In this document: positions 1 to 8,867 of the stretch, in pieces
Layout: each line of letters opens with the position of its first letter
Numbering within the stretch: the first letter of the stretch is position 1
Origin: Methanoregula sp. UBA154
GTDB lineage: Archaea > Halobacteriota > Methanomicrobia > Methanomicrobiales > Methanospirillaceae
Direction of reading: 5' to 3'
Assembly (NCBI GenBank): GCA_002502245.1
Contig: DAPW01000010.1
Span: forward strand, 1-64,000
Length of the DNA: 64,000 nt
Program-made: the position numbers and the translations under genes
The notes under the pieces: generated by a model
Database searches by the model: none
Seen by the model: only the letters and a program-made list of their open reading frames with translations
What the model was told of the DNA's origin: nothing

Positions 1-79
1 GCGATTGAAAACCCGATCCGGATCAATCGCACCCTGACGACAATTTCTCGACTCTGGAGAATATCATCGTTTTTATTGG

Positions 80-364
80 ATGGATGGGAAGATAATCATG
101 GATGACATCTTGCCTGACGAGGCCGGGGGGCCTGGCAAAGGGCTCGCCCTGCCCGGGGACGATGAAACGGTCACCAGGTCGCCCACGCTCTTCATGAACG
201 GGCAGAAATACAGCGGCCAGCGAACACCGGAAGCCTACAAGCAGGCTCTCTGCGCCCGGTTCGAGACCGTGCCCGCTGAATATGCCACCAACCTCTCCTC
301 CACGGCAGCGGCTTCCATGGGAAGCTGCTGCGAATCCCAGGGATCTCTCTTTTTTTTACTCTAG
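80..364 (+). pseudogene. C-terminal fragment of a secreted thioredoxin-like protein
   Basis: The translation contains SPTLFMNGQKYSGQRTPEAY followed by KQALC, which resembles the C-terminal third of exported thioredoxin/DsbA-like proteins (the 'SPTL..NG..Y.G.R....' stretch after the active site). No CxxC active site is present and the frame is closed by a stop at 35-37, so the catalytic half is missing. It ends in a Cys-Cys pair just before a T-run. It is most simply a decayed remnant; a short independent gene is possible but has no visible ribosome binding site. Confidence 0.4.
350..357 (+). terminator. T-run terminator after thioredoxin fragment
   Basis: Eight consecutive T residues lie just before the TAG stop of the fragment. 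Archaeal RNA polymerase terminates on such T-runs. Assignment rests on the run alone. Confidence 0.4.
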
Positions 365-978
365 ATTATAACTCCCATACAGCTCGCATATCCCCAGGAT
401 TCCCGCAGGATGGTATCTTCAGAGGAGGGATCATCGTCAATTAAAAATCCCTTACCTATCCGAGCCCGTTGCGGGCTCGGTTGTACTTCTCTTCCCTCTG
501 CCACAGTATTCTGGAGTTTAATTCGGAAAAATGCAGAACCAGGGCCCGGAAAAACTGGGCATTCTCAGGCGGGAATGGATGAGGTCATATTTAGCAACGT
601 TCCAGCGGGGAAGCCAGAAATGCATGGGGTTTTGGACGAGGGGATAGTCGCGGGGTTTTCCCGGGTGTCCCCTCATATCTCACCACCCATACTATCCCTA
701 CCCATTGTTTCCCTGGCGATCAACGGAATTACCTGACACGGGCTGTGGTTCCAGCATGATGGGATCTGGAGCAACGAATGATGTTCTTGAAAGACGGATG
801 AAAACGGGGATTGTCATCCTAAAATTGGAATTCCAGAATCTCGATCGAGCCGGGGGATAATTCAACAAATCTGATATATCGTTCGGCCTCTTTCGTCTCC
901 TTTCGTATTTCTCGAAAAAAACAAGGAAAAGAGGCACCGCACCTCAGGTTTTGTGGTTGGTGTAAGAGTAATTGTCGA
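365..978. other. intergenic region with a strong hairpin
   Basis: No convincing gene is seen. A perfect 9-bp stem with a 3-nt loop (CCGAGCCCG / CGGGCTCGG) spans 460-480 and is followed by a pyrimidine-rich stretch; it could be a terminator or a small structured element. The short open frames here have no recognisable family or start signal. Confidence 0.4.
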
Positions 979-1005
979 GAACCCAAAAAAAAAGGGTATG
1001 GGTTC
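979..1005 (-). terminator. hairpin/T-run terminator of the surface protein gene
   Basis: GAACCC (979-984) and GGGTTC (1000-1005) form an inverted repeat around a run of nine A on the plus strand (985-993), which is a T-run on the coding strand. It overlaps the stop codon of the minus-strand gene, consistent with its terminator. Confidence 0.55.
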
Positions 1006-4000
1006 AGGCTATCTGGATAAATACCGATGGTTTCGGAGGCTTGGTGGGTTTGGTTTCTACGAAGGTGTACGTATTCGAGAACGTGAAATAATTGTCACGG
1101 TTGAAGATACGAGCGGTGACCGTGCCCCTGATGACGGATTTGTCAGGGATCTCCGGGTCAAAGGTGCATGCATAGCCGATTGTTACCGCCTCATCAAAGA
1201 TGATGACATCTCCGCTCACATAGCTGCCCATCTGGGCCTCATCGTAATCCACAGACACAATCACGTACGTGCACTCACCGTCCGTTGCCAGACGTAACCA
1301 GGAGACCGTTTTACCGACTTTCTTCTGTATCTCCCACGTGACATCGTAGTCTGTCAGGGCGATAAGGAAGCCGTCAGGCTTGTTGCCACTGCTACTCTCA
1401 TCGGTAATACCAAACGTACCGGTGATCTCCGTGCGCTCACTGTTGGGAATGATCGAGAGCGAATTGATCTGGATACTGGGCTGGCCCCGGTTCATGCCAT
1501 AGTAGTTCGCATCGTCGCTGTCGCTGTCGGACCTGAGATCGCCTGTACCATACGTGAACGTTACATCAACGGTCCCGGTATTGGTGTGCTGGCCTAGTAC
1601 CGCTGTTGTCTCCTTGATACAATCAAAGGAGCCACCGGGCGGAAGCGTCGAGGGGATCGTGCAGGAGCTCAGGTCGAAATCCGTGTCCTGGAGCGCAATA
1701 TTACTGAGTACGACTTCGCCCGTGTTTGTAACTAGGAATTTGAACTTGACGGTGTTGCCCGCAGTCGCAAACGGCCCGGTTGGATCATCTGCGTCCTCCC
1801 AGGTTACTCCATTGTCGACACTCACGTACTTCTCGATGTCGATGTCCAGTTTAAGGTCATTGTTGGTGATGGTACAGGTTGCGGATCCGCCGGGTGGAAC
1901 AACAATATCGTCACAGTTGTCATAGCTCGTGCTGTACCCGGCAGCTGCCGGTTCGGTAACATCGTACGTGCCCGCCAGGACGGTCAGCTCATTCTGGCAG
2001 TCTTCTTCAAATGCAATTGCCGAACCACCATCTACCTGGAACGAGAAGTCCTCGCAATCAAGTCCGGCACCGTCGTTGTTAATCACGACTTTCTGGACAA
2101 TCAATGTTCCTTTGTCGGTATTCACGAAGGTGTACGGACCGTACGATCCTCCCGACACCGCGGTGAACTGGTAAGAGTTGACTCCAACCGGTGCCCAGCC
2201 GGTCCGGGCCTCTTCTGTCACATCATATGTGCCTGGCGCCGTGATCGTCCAGGTGTAACACCCGTTGGAACCGGTTAACTGCTCGTCATCGTCAAGGTAG
2301 ACCTTCCATCCGGGAATCGCGTAACCCTCTGCGTGTTCCTTGCATACCGTGACATCGACATTCTGGAAGTTCACAAACGTGTGGCTCTGTTCAGTCATGC
2401 CGCTGGTGATAACGAAGTCGTGGGTGATCGGCGCGGTCGCTGTCCAGCCATCCCGGTCTTCTTCTGTCGCTGTGTACGTGCCGGGTTCAGTGACCGTCCA
2501 GGTATAACACCCGTCCGCACCGGTTACCTGCTCGTCATCGTCAAGGTTCACTCCCCACCCAGCTATCGGATCTCCTTCGGTGTCTTCCTTGCAGACTGTG
2601 ATCTCAACATCCTGGAAATTCACGAACGTGTGGCTCTGGGCTCCCGATCCGGAGGTAACTATGAAGTTGTGACTGATAGCGCCCTGTGCTGTCCAGCCAT
2701 CCCGGTCTTCTTCTGTCGCTGTGTACGTGCCGGGTTCAGTGACCGTCCAGGTGTAACATCCGTCCGCACCGGTTACCTGAGCGTCACCGTCAAGATACAC
2801 TCCCCACCCGGCTATCGGGTTGCCTTCAGTGTCCTCCTTGCAGACTGTAAGGTCAGTGTTCGGGAAGTTCACGAACGTGTGACTCTGGGCTCCTGATGCA
2901 GAGGTTACCACAAAGTCGTACGTGATCGGGGCAGTTGCTGTCCAGCCATCCCGGTCTTCTTCTGTCGCTGTGTACGTGCCGGGTTCAGTGACCGTCCAGG
3001 TGTAACATCCGTCCGCACCGGTTACCTGAGCGTCACCGTCAAGATACACTCCCCACCCGGCTATCGGGTTGCCTTCAGTGTCTGTCTTGCAGACCGTAAG
3101 GGCGGTGTCCGGGAAGTTCTCGTTTGTGAAAGTACAGATGGTTTCCAGCCCTTCCCTTATTTCAAAATTATCAATCCCAACCGCGGTCGAGGTACCGGTA
3201 CCTGTCGGCGTTGCCGTTTGAAGGTAACAGGATGCCGAATCAAGTGACCATCCGTCCGGGACAGTTTCTGACAGGTCATATGCAGTACCTAGCTCGAAGG
3301 GAATTAGCTGAACGGAACCACTGCCTTCGATAGTCCAGTAGGTCGACCCGTCCTGAGACTCCTGGGCGGCCCCGAGGTCGAAGCGGAATGTTGTACCGTC
3401 ATTTGGATCAGCAATCTTCACGAGGGTCAGGAAACCGCTGCCCGGTGTAATGACACATTCTGAAGGAGCAGAGTTTGGTTGAGCTGATGGGTACGAGCAA
3501 ACGTTTATGAGTTTTCCGCCGCTGCCGGAGATTAAAAACTCATCCGTTATCGTACAACTGGCCACAGTATCATCCGTGTAACATCCGGTTAAAGCAGTGC
3601 ATGTGTTCCCGGATACATGCAACGGATCGTAGTACGGTGACGCAGGCACACCGAATGGATCAGAATCTGCAACGATTACTGCGCCGCAGGTCGAAATCGT
3701 TGGAATTGTAGGTTTCGACGGTGTCACAGCCATGCAGCGATCTGAATAATTATCCTTACAGTTATAGAGCGTATGTGAGAGGTACCCGGCAGTTAAACCA
3801 CCCACAGACACGCATAAGGAGTAATCAGCTTTTCCATTGGAATTGGTATCGAACAGGCTGCACGCATCACCCGTGTTCGTTCCACTCCATGAGGTATCAT
3901 CCCAGTTCCATTTCATATCAATGTAGGTAGGATAATTATTCACTTCCAGCTTGTTGAGATCTTTTTGGCCTCCGTAATCATCAGGTCCACCATCATCAAC

Positions 4001-4090
4001 AACAGCTATAGCCATCGCCGGTCCCGCCATGAGCATGAGGCTGAGGACCAGTATACACGTAAACAGTAATTTTCTCATTTCCACACACAT
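1004..4090 (-). CDS. secreted surface protein with Cna-B/SpaA-like repeats
   Basis: A 1028-residue protein with an N-terminal signal peptide (basic MRK, hydrophobic core, AMA/IA cleavage region near residue 28). Residues 332-663 are four tandem 83-residue units, each with a TVCK..EG..I.GW.V.L start, a GCYTWT.T.PGTY..TEE core and a TFVN end. This is the pattern of prealbumin-like Cna-B/SpaA stalk domains. A fifth related domain (about 664-746) and a DUF11-like module (about 747-845, 'FLVTNTGEVVLSNI') follow. No PGF-CTERM-type anchor or C-terminal membrane helix is seen, so attachment is unknown. Likely a cell-envelope stalk or adhesin; the ligand cannot be inferred. Two downstream alternative starts exist within the first five codons (MRKLL). 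Confidence 0.8.
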   Translation of the reverse strand: MCVEMRKLLFTCILVLSLMLMAGPAMAIAVVDDGGPDDYGGQKDLNKLEVNNYPTYIDMKWNWDDTSWSGTNTGDACSLFDTNSNGKADYSLCVSVGGLTAGYLSHTLYNCKDNYSDRCMAVTPSKPTIPTISTCGAVIVADSDPFGVPASPYYDPLHVSGNTCTALTGCYTDDTVASCTITDEFLISGSGGKLINVCSYPSAQPNSAPSECVITPGSGFLTLVKIADPNDGTTFRFDLGAAQESQDGSTYWTIEGSGSVQLIPFELGTAYDLSETVPDGWSLDSASCYLQTATPTGTGTSTAVGIDNFEIREGLETICTFTNENFPDTALTVCKTDTEGNPIAGWGVYLDGDAQVTGADGCYTWTVTEPGTYTATEEDRDGWTATAPITYDFVVTSASGAQSHTFVNFPNTDLTVCKEDTEGNPIAGWGVYLDGDAQVTGADGCYTWTVTEPGTYTATEEDRDGWTAQGAISHNFIVTSGSGAQSHTFVNFQDVEITVCKEDTEGDPIAGWGVNLDDDEQVTGADGCYTWTVTEPGTYTATEEDRDGWTATAPITHDFVITSGMTEQSHTFVNFQNVDVTVCKEHAEGYAIPGWKVYLDDDEQLTGSNGCYTWTITAPGTYDVTEEARTGWAPVGVNSYQFTAVSGGSYGPYTFVNTDKGTLIVQKVVINNDGAGLDCEDFSFQVDGGSAIAFEEDCQNELTVLAGTYDVTEPAAAGYSTSYDNCDDIVVPPGGSATCTITNNDLKLDIDIEKYVSVDNGVTWEDADDPTGPFATAGNTVKFKFLVTNTGEVVLSNIALQDTDFDLSSCTIPSTLPPGGSFDCIKETTAVLGQHTNTGTVDVTFTYGTGDLRSDSDSDDANYYGMNRGQPSIQINSLSIIPNSERTEITGTFGITDESSSGNKPDGFLIALTDYDVTWEIQKKVGKTVSWLRLATDGECTYVIVSVDYDEAQMGSYVSGDVIIFDEAVTIGYACTFDPEIPDKSVIRGTVTARIFNRDNYFTFSNTYTFVETKPTKPPKPSVFIQIA
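2102..3097 (-). repeat. four 249-bp tandem in-gene repeats (Cna-B units)
   Basis: Exact 83-codon periodicity inside the surface protein gene. Units 1-3 are nearly identical at DNA level (for example the stretch encoding GCYTWTVTEPGTYTATEEDR is the same in all three); unit 4 is diverged. The near identity implies recent duplication or gene conversion and makes copy number liable to change. Confidence 0.85.
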
Positions 4091-4883
4091 CCTTTACACC
4101 CGTTTGTACCAGGGCCTCCTCGCCCACCGCCATGTCGGGTGTCACCACGATAAGAGGGACTGAAATCTTCAGTCAATTTGCACATATCCCATGGTTTTTA
4201 TCATGAAACTGCGGTTCGCGGTCAGATCTTTGTTAAACTCTGACCGTGAGCATCCCCGCAATTGTTTACACCATCGAGCTACGGTGGTGGATAATGCAGG
4301 AGTAGAAAATTGAATGCATATGAACATGTGCAAGGCGCCGGTGCCTTGCATGATGATGCATTTAATTCGATATATTTATAAGGGGAGATTATGAGATTTC
4401 ATTGGAAATTATTTATAAAACAGAAATATGAGATCTGGTGCTCAAAAAAAAAGGTCGGATTTGCAAAATGCGCACCTTTTCAAAGATTAAAAGGCGGATG
4501 CCCCCGGCATCTCATGTTTTAATCGTAAATTTAATAAAAACAATCTTATACTTATCTCCAAACGGCCGTCGATTAAATTTTTCCGGGTTTGACAGGCAAT
4601 CCGCCCTGTACCCACTGTATTGGGATGCGCTCTTCGTACCCGGATGAGGTAAATTTAAGGTGCGTTTTATCGATAATGGCAATGCGGCCGGTTTCCACCA
4701 GGAACGAACAGAAACAACAGAATTTCAGATCGATATCCTTAAAACAGGCAGAACATCTCACGAAAGGGACTCCCGGCGGAACGTCCCGGCGGCTTTCTTT
4801 TCACCGCTCTCTTCCCGGAAAGGAAACGATGGTGCCAGATCCCGGTTCCGGTAGAGTGTTCCGGGAGACGAGCCACGGAGCGT
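4091..4883. other. AT-rich intergenic region upstream of the surface protein gene
   Basis: About 790 bp without a supportable gene. It is clearly more AT-rich than its surroundings. It holds a 22-bp hairpin repeat (4329-4350) followed by AATTCGATATATTTATAAG, a TATA-like stretch. Short open frames here lack homology and good starts. Confidence 0.5.
4329..4350. repeat. hairpin repeat, copy 1 (TGCAAGGC-N6-GCCTTGCA)
   Basis: Perfect 8-bp arms around GCCGGT. The same arms with a different loop recur at 6326-6347, and both copies are followed within about 20 bp by AATTCGATAT. Both lie upstream of minus-strand genes for membrane or exported proteins. Confidence 0.6.
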
Positions 4884-5921
4884 TCAGGCTTTTTTCCGTT
4901 CGGAGATGTCCCGCACCGTGCTCATGACCATCGGCGTTCCGGCGTATTCCGAGATGCGGCTGGAGATTTCGACCGGGATCTGCGTGCCGTTCTTCTTTTT
5001 CAGGACAGTATCGAACAGGATATGTCCCCGCGACAGGAGCACCTGGACCATCTCCGGCGTAAACAGGGTAGCCGGGTGAAGGTCGATGTCGTGCAGGCGC
5101 ATCTGCAGGAACTCCTGTTTGGAATAGCCCAGGTAGCGGCCGGCAATGGCATTGGTCTCAGCGATCCGCCCGTCAAGGTTATGGAGGAAGATTGCATCGC
5201 TCGCCCCTTCGAAGAGGGTGCGGTACCGGAGCTCGGACTCGATAAGTTCGTCCTTGATCCGCTTCCGTTCGGTGATATCCACGATCGAACAGACGATCCA
5301 GTCCTCCGTTGTCAGTGCGGCCGTGACCAGTACCCAGATGAGCGTCTGGTCCTTCTTCCGCAGGGCAATCTCCATATCGGTGATATGCCGGTCCAGCCGG
5401 ATCTTCTGCAGAAACAGGGTCTCCTGATCGCTGTCGGGCCATAGGATGGAGGAGGGGCGGGCGGCAAGTTCCTCCCGGACGTACCCGAGGATCACGGCAG
5501 CCCGCGTGTTGACCTCGCGGATCTGCCGGTGCTTGAGGTCAATGGCAAAGATCCCCGCCTGCGAGTTCTCGAAGATCTCGCGGTACCGCCGTTCCTGCAC
5601 CAGCTGACCGGAGAAGGCGGATACCACGACACCGATGGACACGAATACGTAGAAGAAGGCAAAACTCGAGGTATAGAGCCGGATATCGGCAGGCCCGTAC
5701 AGGAAGACCAGGCCGAGGAAGACCCACCCGAGCAGGATCGTGACATACACGGAGTACCGGGGGAAGAAATAGGCGAGCAGGAGGATGGGCAGGATATAGA
5801 AGTACGGGAAGATGTCATGGTACCCGTTCTTTAAAGAGAAGATGGAGACCAGGACGATGGCGACCGTGAGCACCGCAGTGACCGCAAGCCAGAGGGTCTT
5901 CTTTGGGGATATGGTTTTCAT
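4884..5921 (-). CDS. membrane-anchored dual PAS-domain sensor without kinase domain
   Basis: A 345-residue protein. Four hydrophobic helices occupy about residues 9-29, 37-54, 58-76 and 84-104. Two PAS/PAC modules follow: YREIFENSQAGIF (about 113) ending in DITERK, and YRTLFEGASDAIF (about 232) ending in DISERKK. The chain stops right after the second PAC motif, so there is no histidine kinase, GGDEF or other output domain. It may pass its signal to a separate kinase or regulator, which is common in methanogens rich in PAS proteins. The ligand is unknown. It is a single gene with 790 bp and 870 bp gaps on either side. Confidence 0.8.
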   Translation of the reverse strand: MKTISPKKTLWLAVTAVLTVAIVLVSIFSLKNGYHDIFPYFYILPILLLAYFFPRYSVYVTILLGWVFLGLVFLYGPADIRLYTSSFAFFYVFVSIGVVVSAFSGQLVQERRYREIFENSQAGIFAIDLKHRQIREVNTRAAVILGYVREELAARPSSILWPDSDQETLFLQKIRLDRHITDMEIALRKKDQTLIWVLVTAALTTEDWIVCSIVDITERKRIKDELIESELRYRTLFEGASDAIFLHNLDGRIAETNAIAGRYLGYSKQEFLQMRLHDIDLHPATLFTPEMVQVLLSRGHILFDTVLKKKNGTQIPVEISSRISEYAGTPMVMSTVRDISERKKA

Positions 5922-6407
5922 CAGTACATCATCTCTGCATCATGCTCCGGATGGAATTATTCTGGTCGTTTCTTATTTATTGCATATGGTCAGGTCTCCG
6001 GACGCGGTGCACGCCCGGCCGTTCTCATGACCATAACAGGATAACCCGGGTTTGGCCGCCGGTGCAGTTTCCGTGCGCTGGGAGAACCAGTGAACGGCAT
6101 TTCTCCCTCTCGATATAGCAAGATCAACGAACCGATACCTGGGAAGGATACTTGAGCATCTTAGTCGTCAGGGGGTAACCATACACCCGGCCGCCATGCA
6201 TATGGCTGGCCTTGTTCCATTACCGGAAAAGAGACGACGCTCTGATGAGGATGACGCTGCATCAAAAAAGGTGAGGTTGCCTGATACAATCGGTATCGGA
6301 GTTCGTAGAACAGATGATAAAATAGTGCAAGGCAGCAGTGCCTTGCATCTGAATTCGATATCTGTAAGAGAAAACCCGGGTTTCTTCCCGTGCAATATTC
6401 AACGCAT
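5922..6407. other. intergenic region upstream of PAS sensor
   Basis: No gene is supported. The second copy of the TGCAAGGC hairpin lies at 6326-6347. The region between 5922 and 6320 shows no recognisable element other than a modestly AT-rich stretch near 5955-5990 that could hold the PAS gene promoter. Confidence 0.4.
6326..6347. repeat. hairpin repeat, copy 2 (TGCAAGGC-N6-GCCTTGCA)
   Basis: Arms identical to copy 1 at 4329-4350, with loop AGCAGT instead of GCCGGT, and the same downstream AATTCGATAT motif. Conservation of the stem with a changed loop suggests the fold matters, or that both derive from one small repeat. Confidence 0.6.
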
Positions 6408-6775
6408 AAGCTGCTCTGGAGAAACGGGCATGAGCGATGAGTTCACTCTCAACGGATGAAAATTGTTGAACGGTTCATAATTACGAGGGCTTCCCGCATC
6501 AGAGGTTTCGAAACGGGGGGACCGGAAGGTTTTCTCCGATTTTACGGGTCATGGATGCCTGATTGAGGTAGAAGAGCAAGCATCCCATTTTATGATGGCT
6601 CCCCACCTCAGGGCCCCTCACGGGGCACGGCGGGGCAGTTCGGTGTTTTTTAGAAATATCAGTTGTTGATCCGCCACAAGGGGCGCCCCGTCGGGGGCGG
6701 CGGCAAATATCATAATCGGGGGTATGGGAGTCTCAACCCCCATTATTCTCTCTGAAAGAATTCGATGTTCATAGG
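6408..6775 (+). repeat. dispersed composite repeat, locus 1 (part A only, degraded left end)
   Basis: The outer arm (GCTCTGGAGAAACGGGCATGA, then GAGTTCAC) is at 6408-6446. A partial start of part A is near 6487-6510, and a fuller part A runs from about 6590 to 6775, with hairpins GGCCCCTCACGGGGC and GCCCCGTCGGGGGC and a right end CGATGTTCATAGG. Part B is absent. It abuts the 3' end of thiE. The interrupted left side suggests a nested or rearranged copy. Confidence 0.75.
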
Positions 6776-6792
6776 GCGAAGCTCGGGCAGCG

Positions 6793-7443
6793 TCACTCTG
6801 AATGATTTCTACCGACCCGTTTTTTGCATACCCGGACAAGGTCTTTGAGTTCCCGTGCGGCCGCCGTCATGTCCGGGCTGGCGACAACGGCAGAGATCAC
6901 GGCGATCCCGTCTGCCCCGGCCGCGATCACGTCCCGCACATTCTGCCGGTTGATGCCGCCTATCGCCACCAGCGGGAGTGAGACTGCATGCCGGATCTCC
7001 GTGAGCCGCGCGAGACCGAGACCGGGTCCCGCGTCATCCTTCGATGCCGTGGAAAACACGGGGCTGAGGGCAAGGTAGTCTGCCCCCTCCCGCCCGGCCT
7101 GCACGGCCTCGTCAACGGTGCTGACCGAGACCCCGATGATGAAGCCGGGGGGGGCGAGCTGCCGGGCGGTGCTGACCCGCATGTCATCCTGGCCAAGATG
7201 GACACCGTCCGCGCCGCATGCCATTGCCACGTCGAGGCGATCGTTCACGATGAAGAGCGCACCGCTTTCGCGCACAACCGCTGCGATCTCCCGCCCGGCC
7301 GCGGCCAGCCCGGCAGGGGACAGCCCCTTGTCCCGGAGCTGGATGACGTCCGCCCCGCCGAGAACCGCACGCCGTGCGATCTCGGCGTGGGACCGCCCGC
7401 CCGCGATCGTCTCGTCCGTGATGACGTACAGCTCAAGGTTCAT
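6793..7443 (-). CDS. thiE: thiamine-phosphate synthase
   Basis: A 216-residue TIM-barrel enzyme joining HMP-PP and HET-P to thiamine phosphate in the cytoplasm. Family motifs are visible: VIQLRDK (phosphate-binding region), VNDRLDVA, GADGVHLGQDDM, SPVFST and VAIGGINRQNV with a C-terminal GADGIAVISA. The chosen ATG (MNLELYVITDE) lies just after the thiM stop. An upstream in-frame start at 7476 would overlap thiM and add a non-conserved leader. Encoded downstream of thiM with a 10-nt gap, clearly one operon. Confidence 0.92.
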   Translation of the reverse strand: MNLELYVITDETIAGGRSHAEIARRAVLGGADVIQLRDKGLSPAGLAAAGREIAAVVRESGALFIVNDRLDVAMACGADGVHLGQDDMRVSTARQLAPPGFIIGVSVSTVDEAVQAGREGADYLALSPVFSTASKDDAGPGLGLARLTEIRHAVSLPLVAIGGINRQNVRDVIAAGADGIAVISAVVASPDMTAAARELKDLVRVCKKRVGRNHSE

Positions 7444-7453
7444 GCGGGTCGGG

Positions 7454-8254
7454 TCATGCGGTCCGGACCCGTGCACCCGCGGCCAGGTCCTGCGGGGTCA
7501 GGTTCGCGAGCTCATCGAACAGTGCCACCTTGAAGGAGAGCGGCCCGTGCGCCACTGCCGCGGCCCGCTCCCCGGCAAGGCCGAGCGCGGCAAATGCTGC
7601 CGCAGTTGCCGTCACGGGGTCCCTTGATTCCGCACAGAAAACACCGGTCACGGATGCCGCCATGCAGCCGGTGCCGGAGATGCGGCCCATCAGGGGGTGC
7701 CCGTTCTCCACGAGCAGCGCCTTCTTCCCGTCCGTGACGATATCCATTGCCCCGCTGACCGCCACGGTACAGCCGAGCGCTGTGGCAAGCCCGCGGGCTA
7801 TCGTGAGCGGGTCGCCGCTCACCCCGTGCGAGTCCACGCCCCGCACCGTTGCCTCAGCACCGGCAACAACCCCGATCTCACCGGCATTGCCCTTGAGGAC
7901 GGTGATCTCCAGCTCGTCAAGCAGCCGTCTGGTCATCTCCGTCCGGAAGCGGGTGGCCCCCGCGCCGACCGGGTCGAGGATGACCGGTATCCCGCGCTCG
8001 TTCGCCATCTGCCCGGCAAGGATCATGGACCCGATCTGGGCCGCATTGAGCGTCCCGATATTGAGGACGAGCGAGCTCGCGATGGCGGCCATCTCCGCGG
8101 CCTCTTCCGGGGCATCGGCCATGACCGGGGCTCCCCCGGCGCAGAGCGTGATGTTTGCGCAGTCATTCACGGTGACGTAGTTCGTGATGTGGTGGACGAG
8201 CGGTCGGTTCTCCCGCACGCGTGCGAAGAGGTCAGTGTAGGGTTTCGTCGTCAT
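7454..8254 (-). CDS. thiM: hydroxyethylthiazole kinase
   Basis: A 266-residue ribokinase-fold salvage enzyme that phosphorylates hydroxyethylthiazole using ATP. Diagnostic stretches are VHHITNYVTVNDCAN at the N-terminus, PVILDPVGAG, VLKGNAGEI and GTGCMAASVTG, which holds the catalytic Cys and anion hole. First gene of the thiM-thiE pair, so this locus salvages the thiazole moiety and couples it to HMP. No TPP riboswitch (THI box) was recognised in the upstream 150 bp. Confidence 0.93.
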   Translation of the reverse strand: MTTKPYTDLFARVRENRPLVHHITNYVTVNDCANITLCAGGAPVMADAPEEAAEMAAIASSLVLNIGTLNAAQIGSMILAGQMANERGIPVILDPVGAGATRFRTEMTRRLLDELEITVLKGNAGEIGVVAGAEATVRGVDSHGVSGDPLTIARGLATALGCTVAVSGAMDIVTDGKKALLVENGHPLMGRISGTGCMAASVTGVFCAESRDPVTATAAAFAALGLAGERAAAVAHGPLSFKVALFDELANLTPQDLAAGARVRTA

Positions 8255-8369
8255 TGTGGTACTCCGGCTCCATAGGGGGGTATGAATTTCGAAGGTAGTA
8301 TAGGAACGGAAGAATCATTAAACCGCCGCCATGAGAGAAAGAACGGGAAAAACAGGCTGGAGAAAACTG

Positions 8370-8800
8370 CGCTGGAGAAACGGGTATGAACCTGTGGAGT
8401 TCACACCGGAGCCATGAAAATCGCAGATATGAGGGCTCCCGCCTCAGGGCCCCTCGCGGGGCACGGCGGGGCAGTTCGGTGTTTTTTTTTGAAATATCAG
8501 TCATTGATCCGCCGCGGGGGCGTCCCTTCGGGGGCGGCGGCGTTCATCGCAGCTAATTGAGAGAGTGAAATATCCTAAATTCACATTTGTTAAATGCAAT
8601 TTTCATAGGAAATCTTTCGTACAATTCTGATTTTCTTGGGAGCTTCGCACCCGCTGCATTGGCATCCCAAAATTGCGATAATGCGTATTACCTGTTCAAT
8701 TTTGAATGTGAACAATACAGATAATTCCACAGCTTCACATGCGTCCCCGCCCCCAATGAGGGCAGGGCTGGCGCATGGGGGGAAAAGGAGCGTACGCTTT
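8370..8800. repeat. dispersed composite repeat, locus 2 (A forward, B reversed)
   Basis: Outer arm about 8370-8411, part A 8412-8609 with ends CCATGAAAATCG and CAATTTTCATAGG, part B about 8614-8800 in reverse (its outer sequence TTTCGTACAATTCTGA comes first and ends at GGCTGGCGCATGGGGG). Part A contains the nested hairpin CCCGCC...GGCGGG enclosing GCCCC-TCGC-GGGGC, then a second GC-rich hairpin (8510-8542). It fills most of the gap 8255-8867; the rest holds only a possible thiM promoter (TTTAATGATT on the minus strand near 8315-8324). Confidence 0.85.
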
Positions 8801-8867
8801 AGAAAAGCCGGATTTTAAAGAGGGATGTGAGACTCCCGGCAGGTGTGCCGGCAACTGAGGCCGGCAT

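Noticed and set aside
410..736. 108-codon frame in the left intergenic region
   Set aside because: No homology, no start signal, and it spans a perfect hairpin.
2102..3097. Regular repeats that could suggest a CRISPR array
   Set aside because: The period is 249 bp, in frame, and encodes protein domains; there are no short direct repeats with unique spacers.
8255..8411. TPP riboswitch upstream of thiM
   Set aside because: I could not find the conserved CUGAGA and ACYUGA blocks of the THI box.
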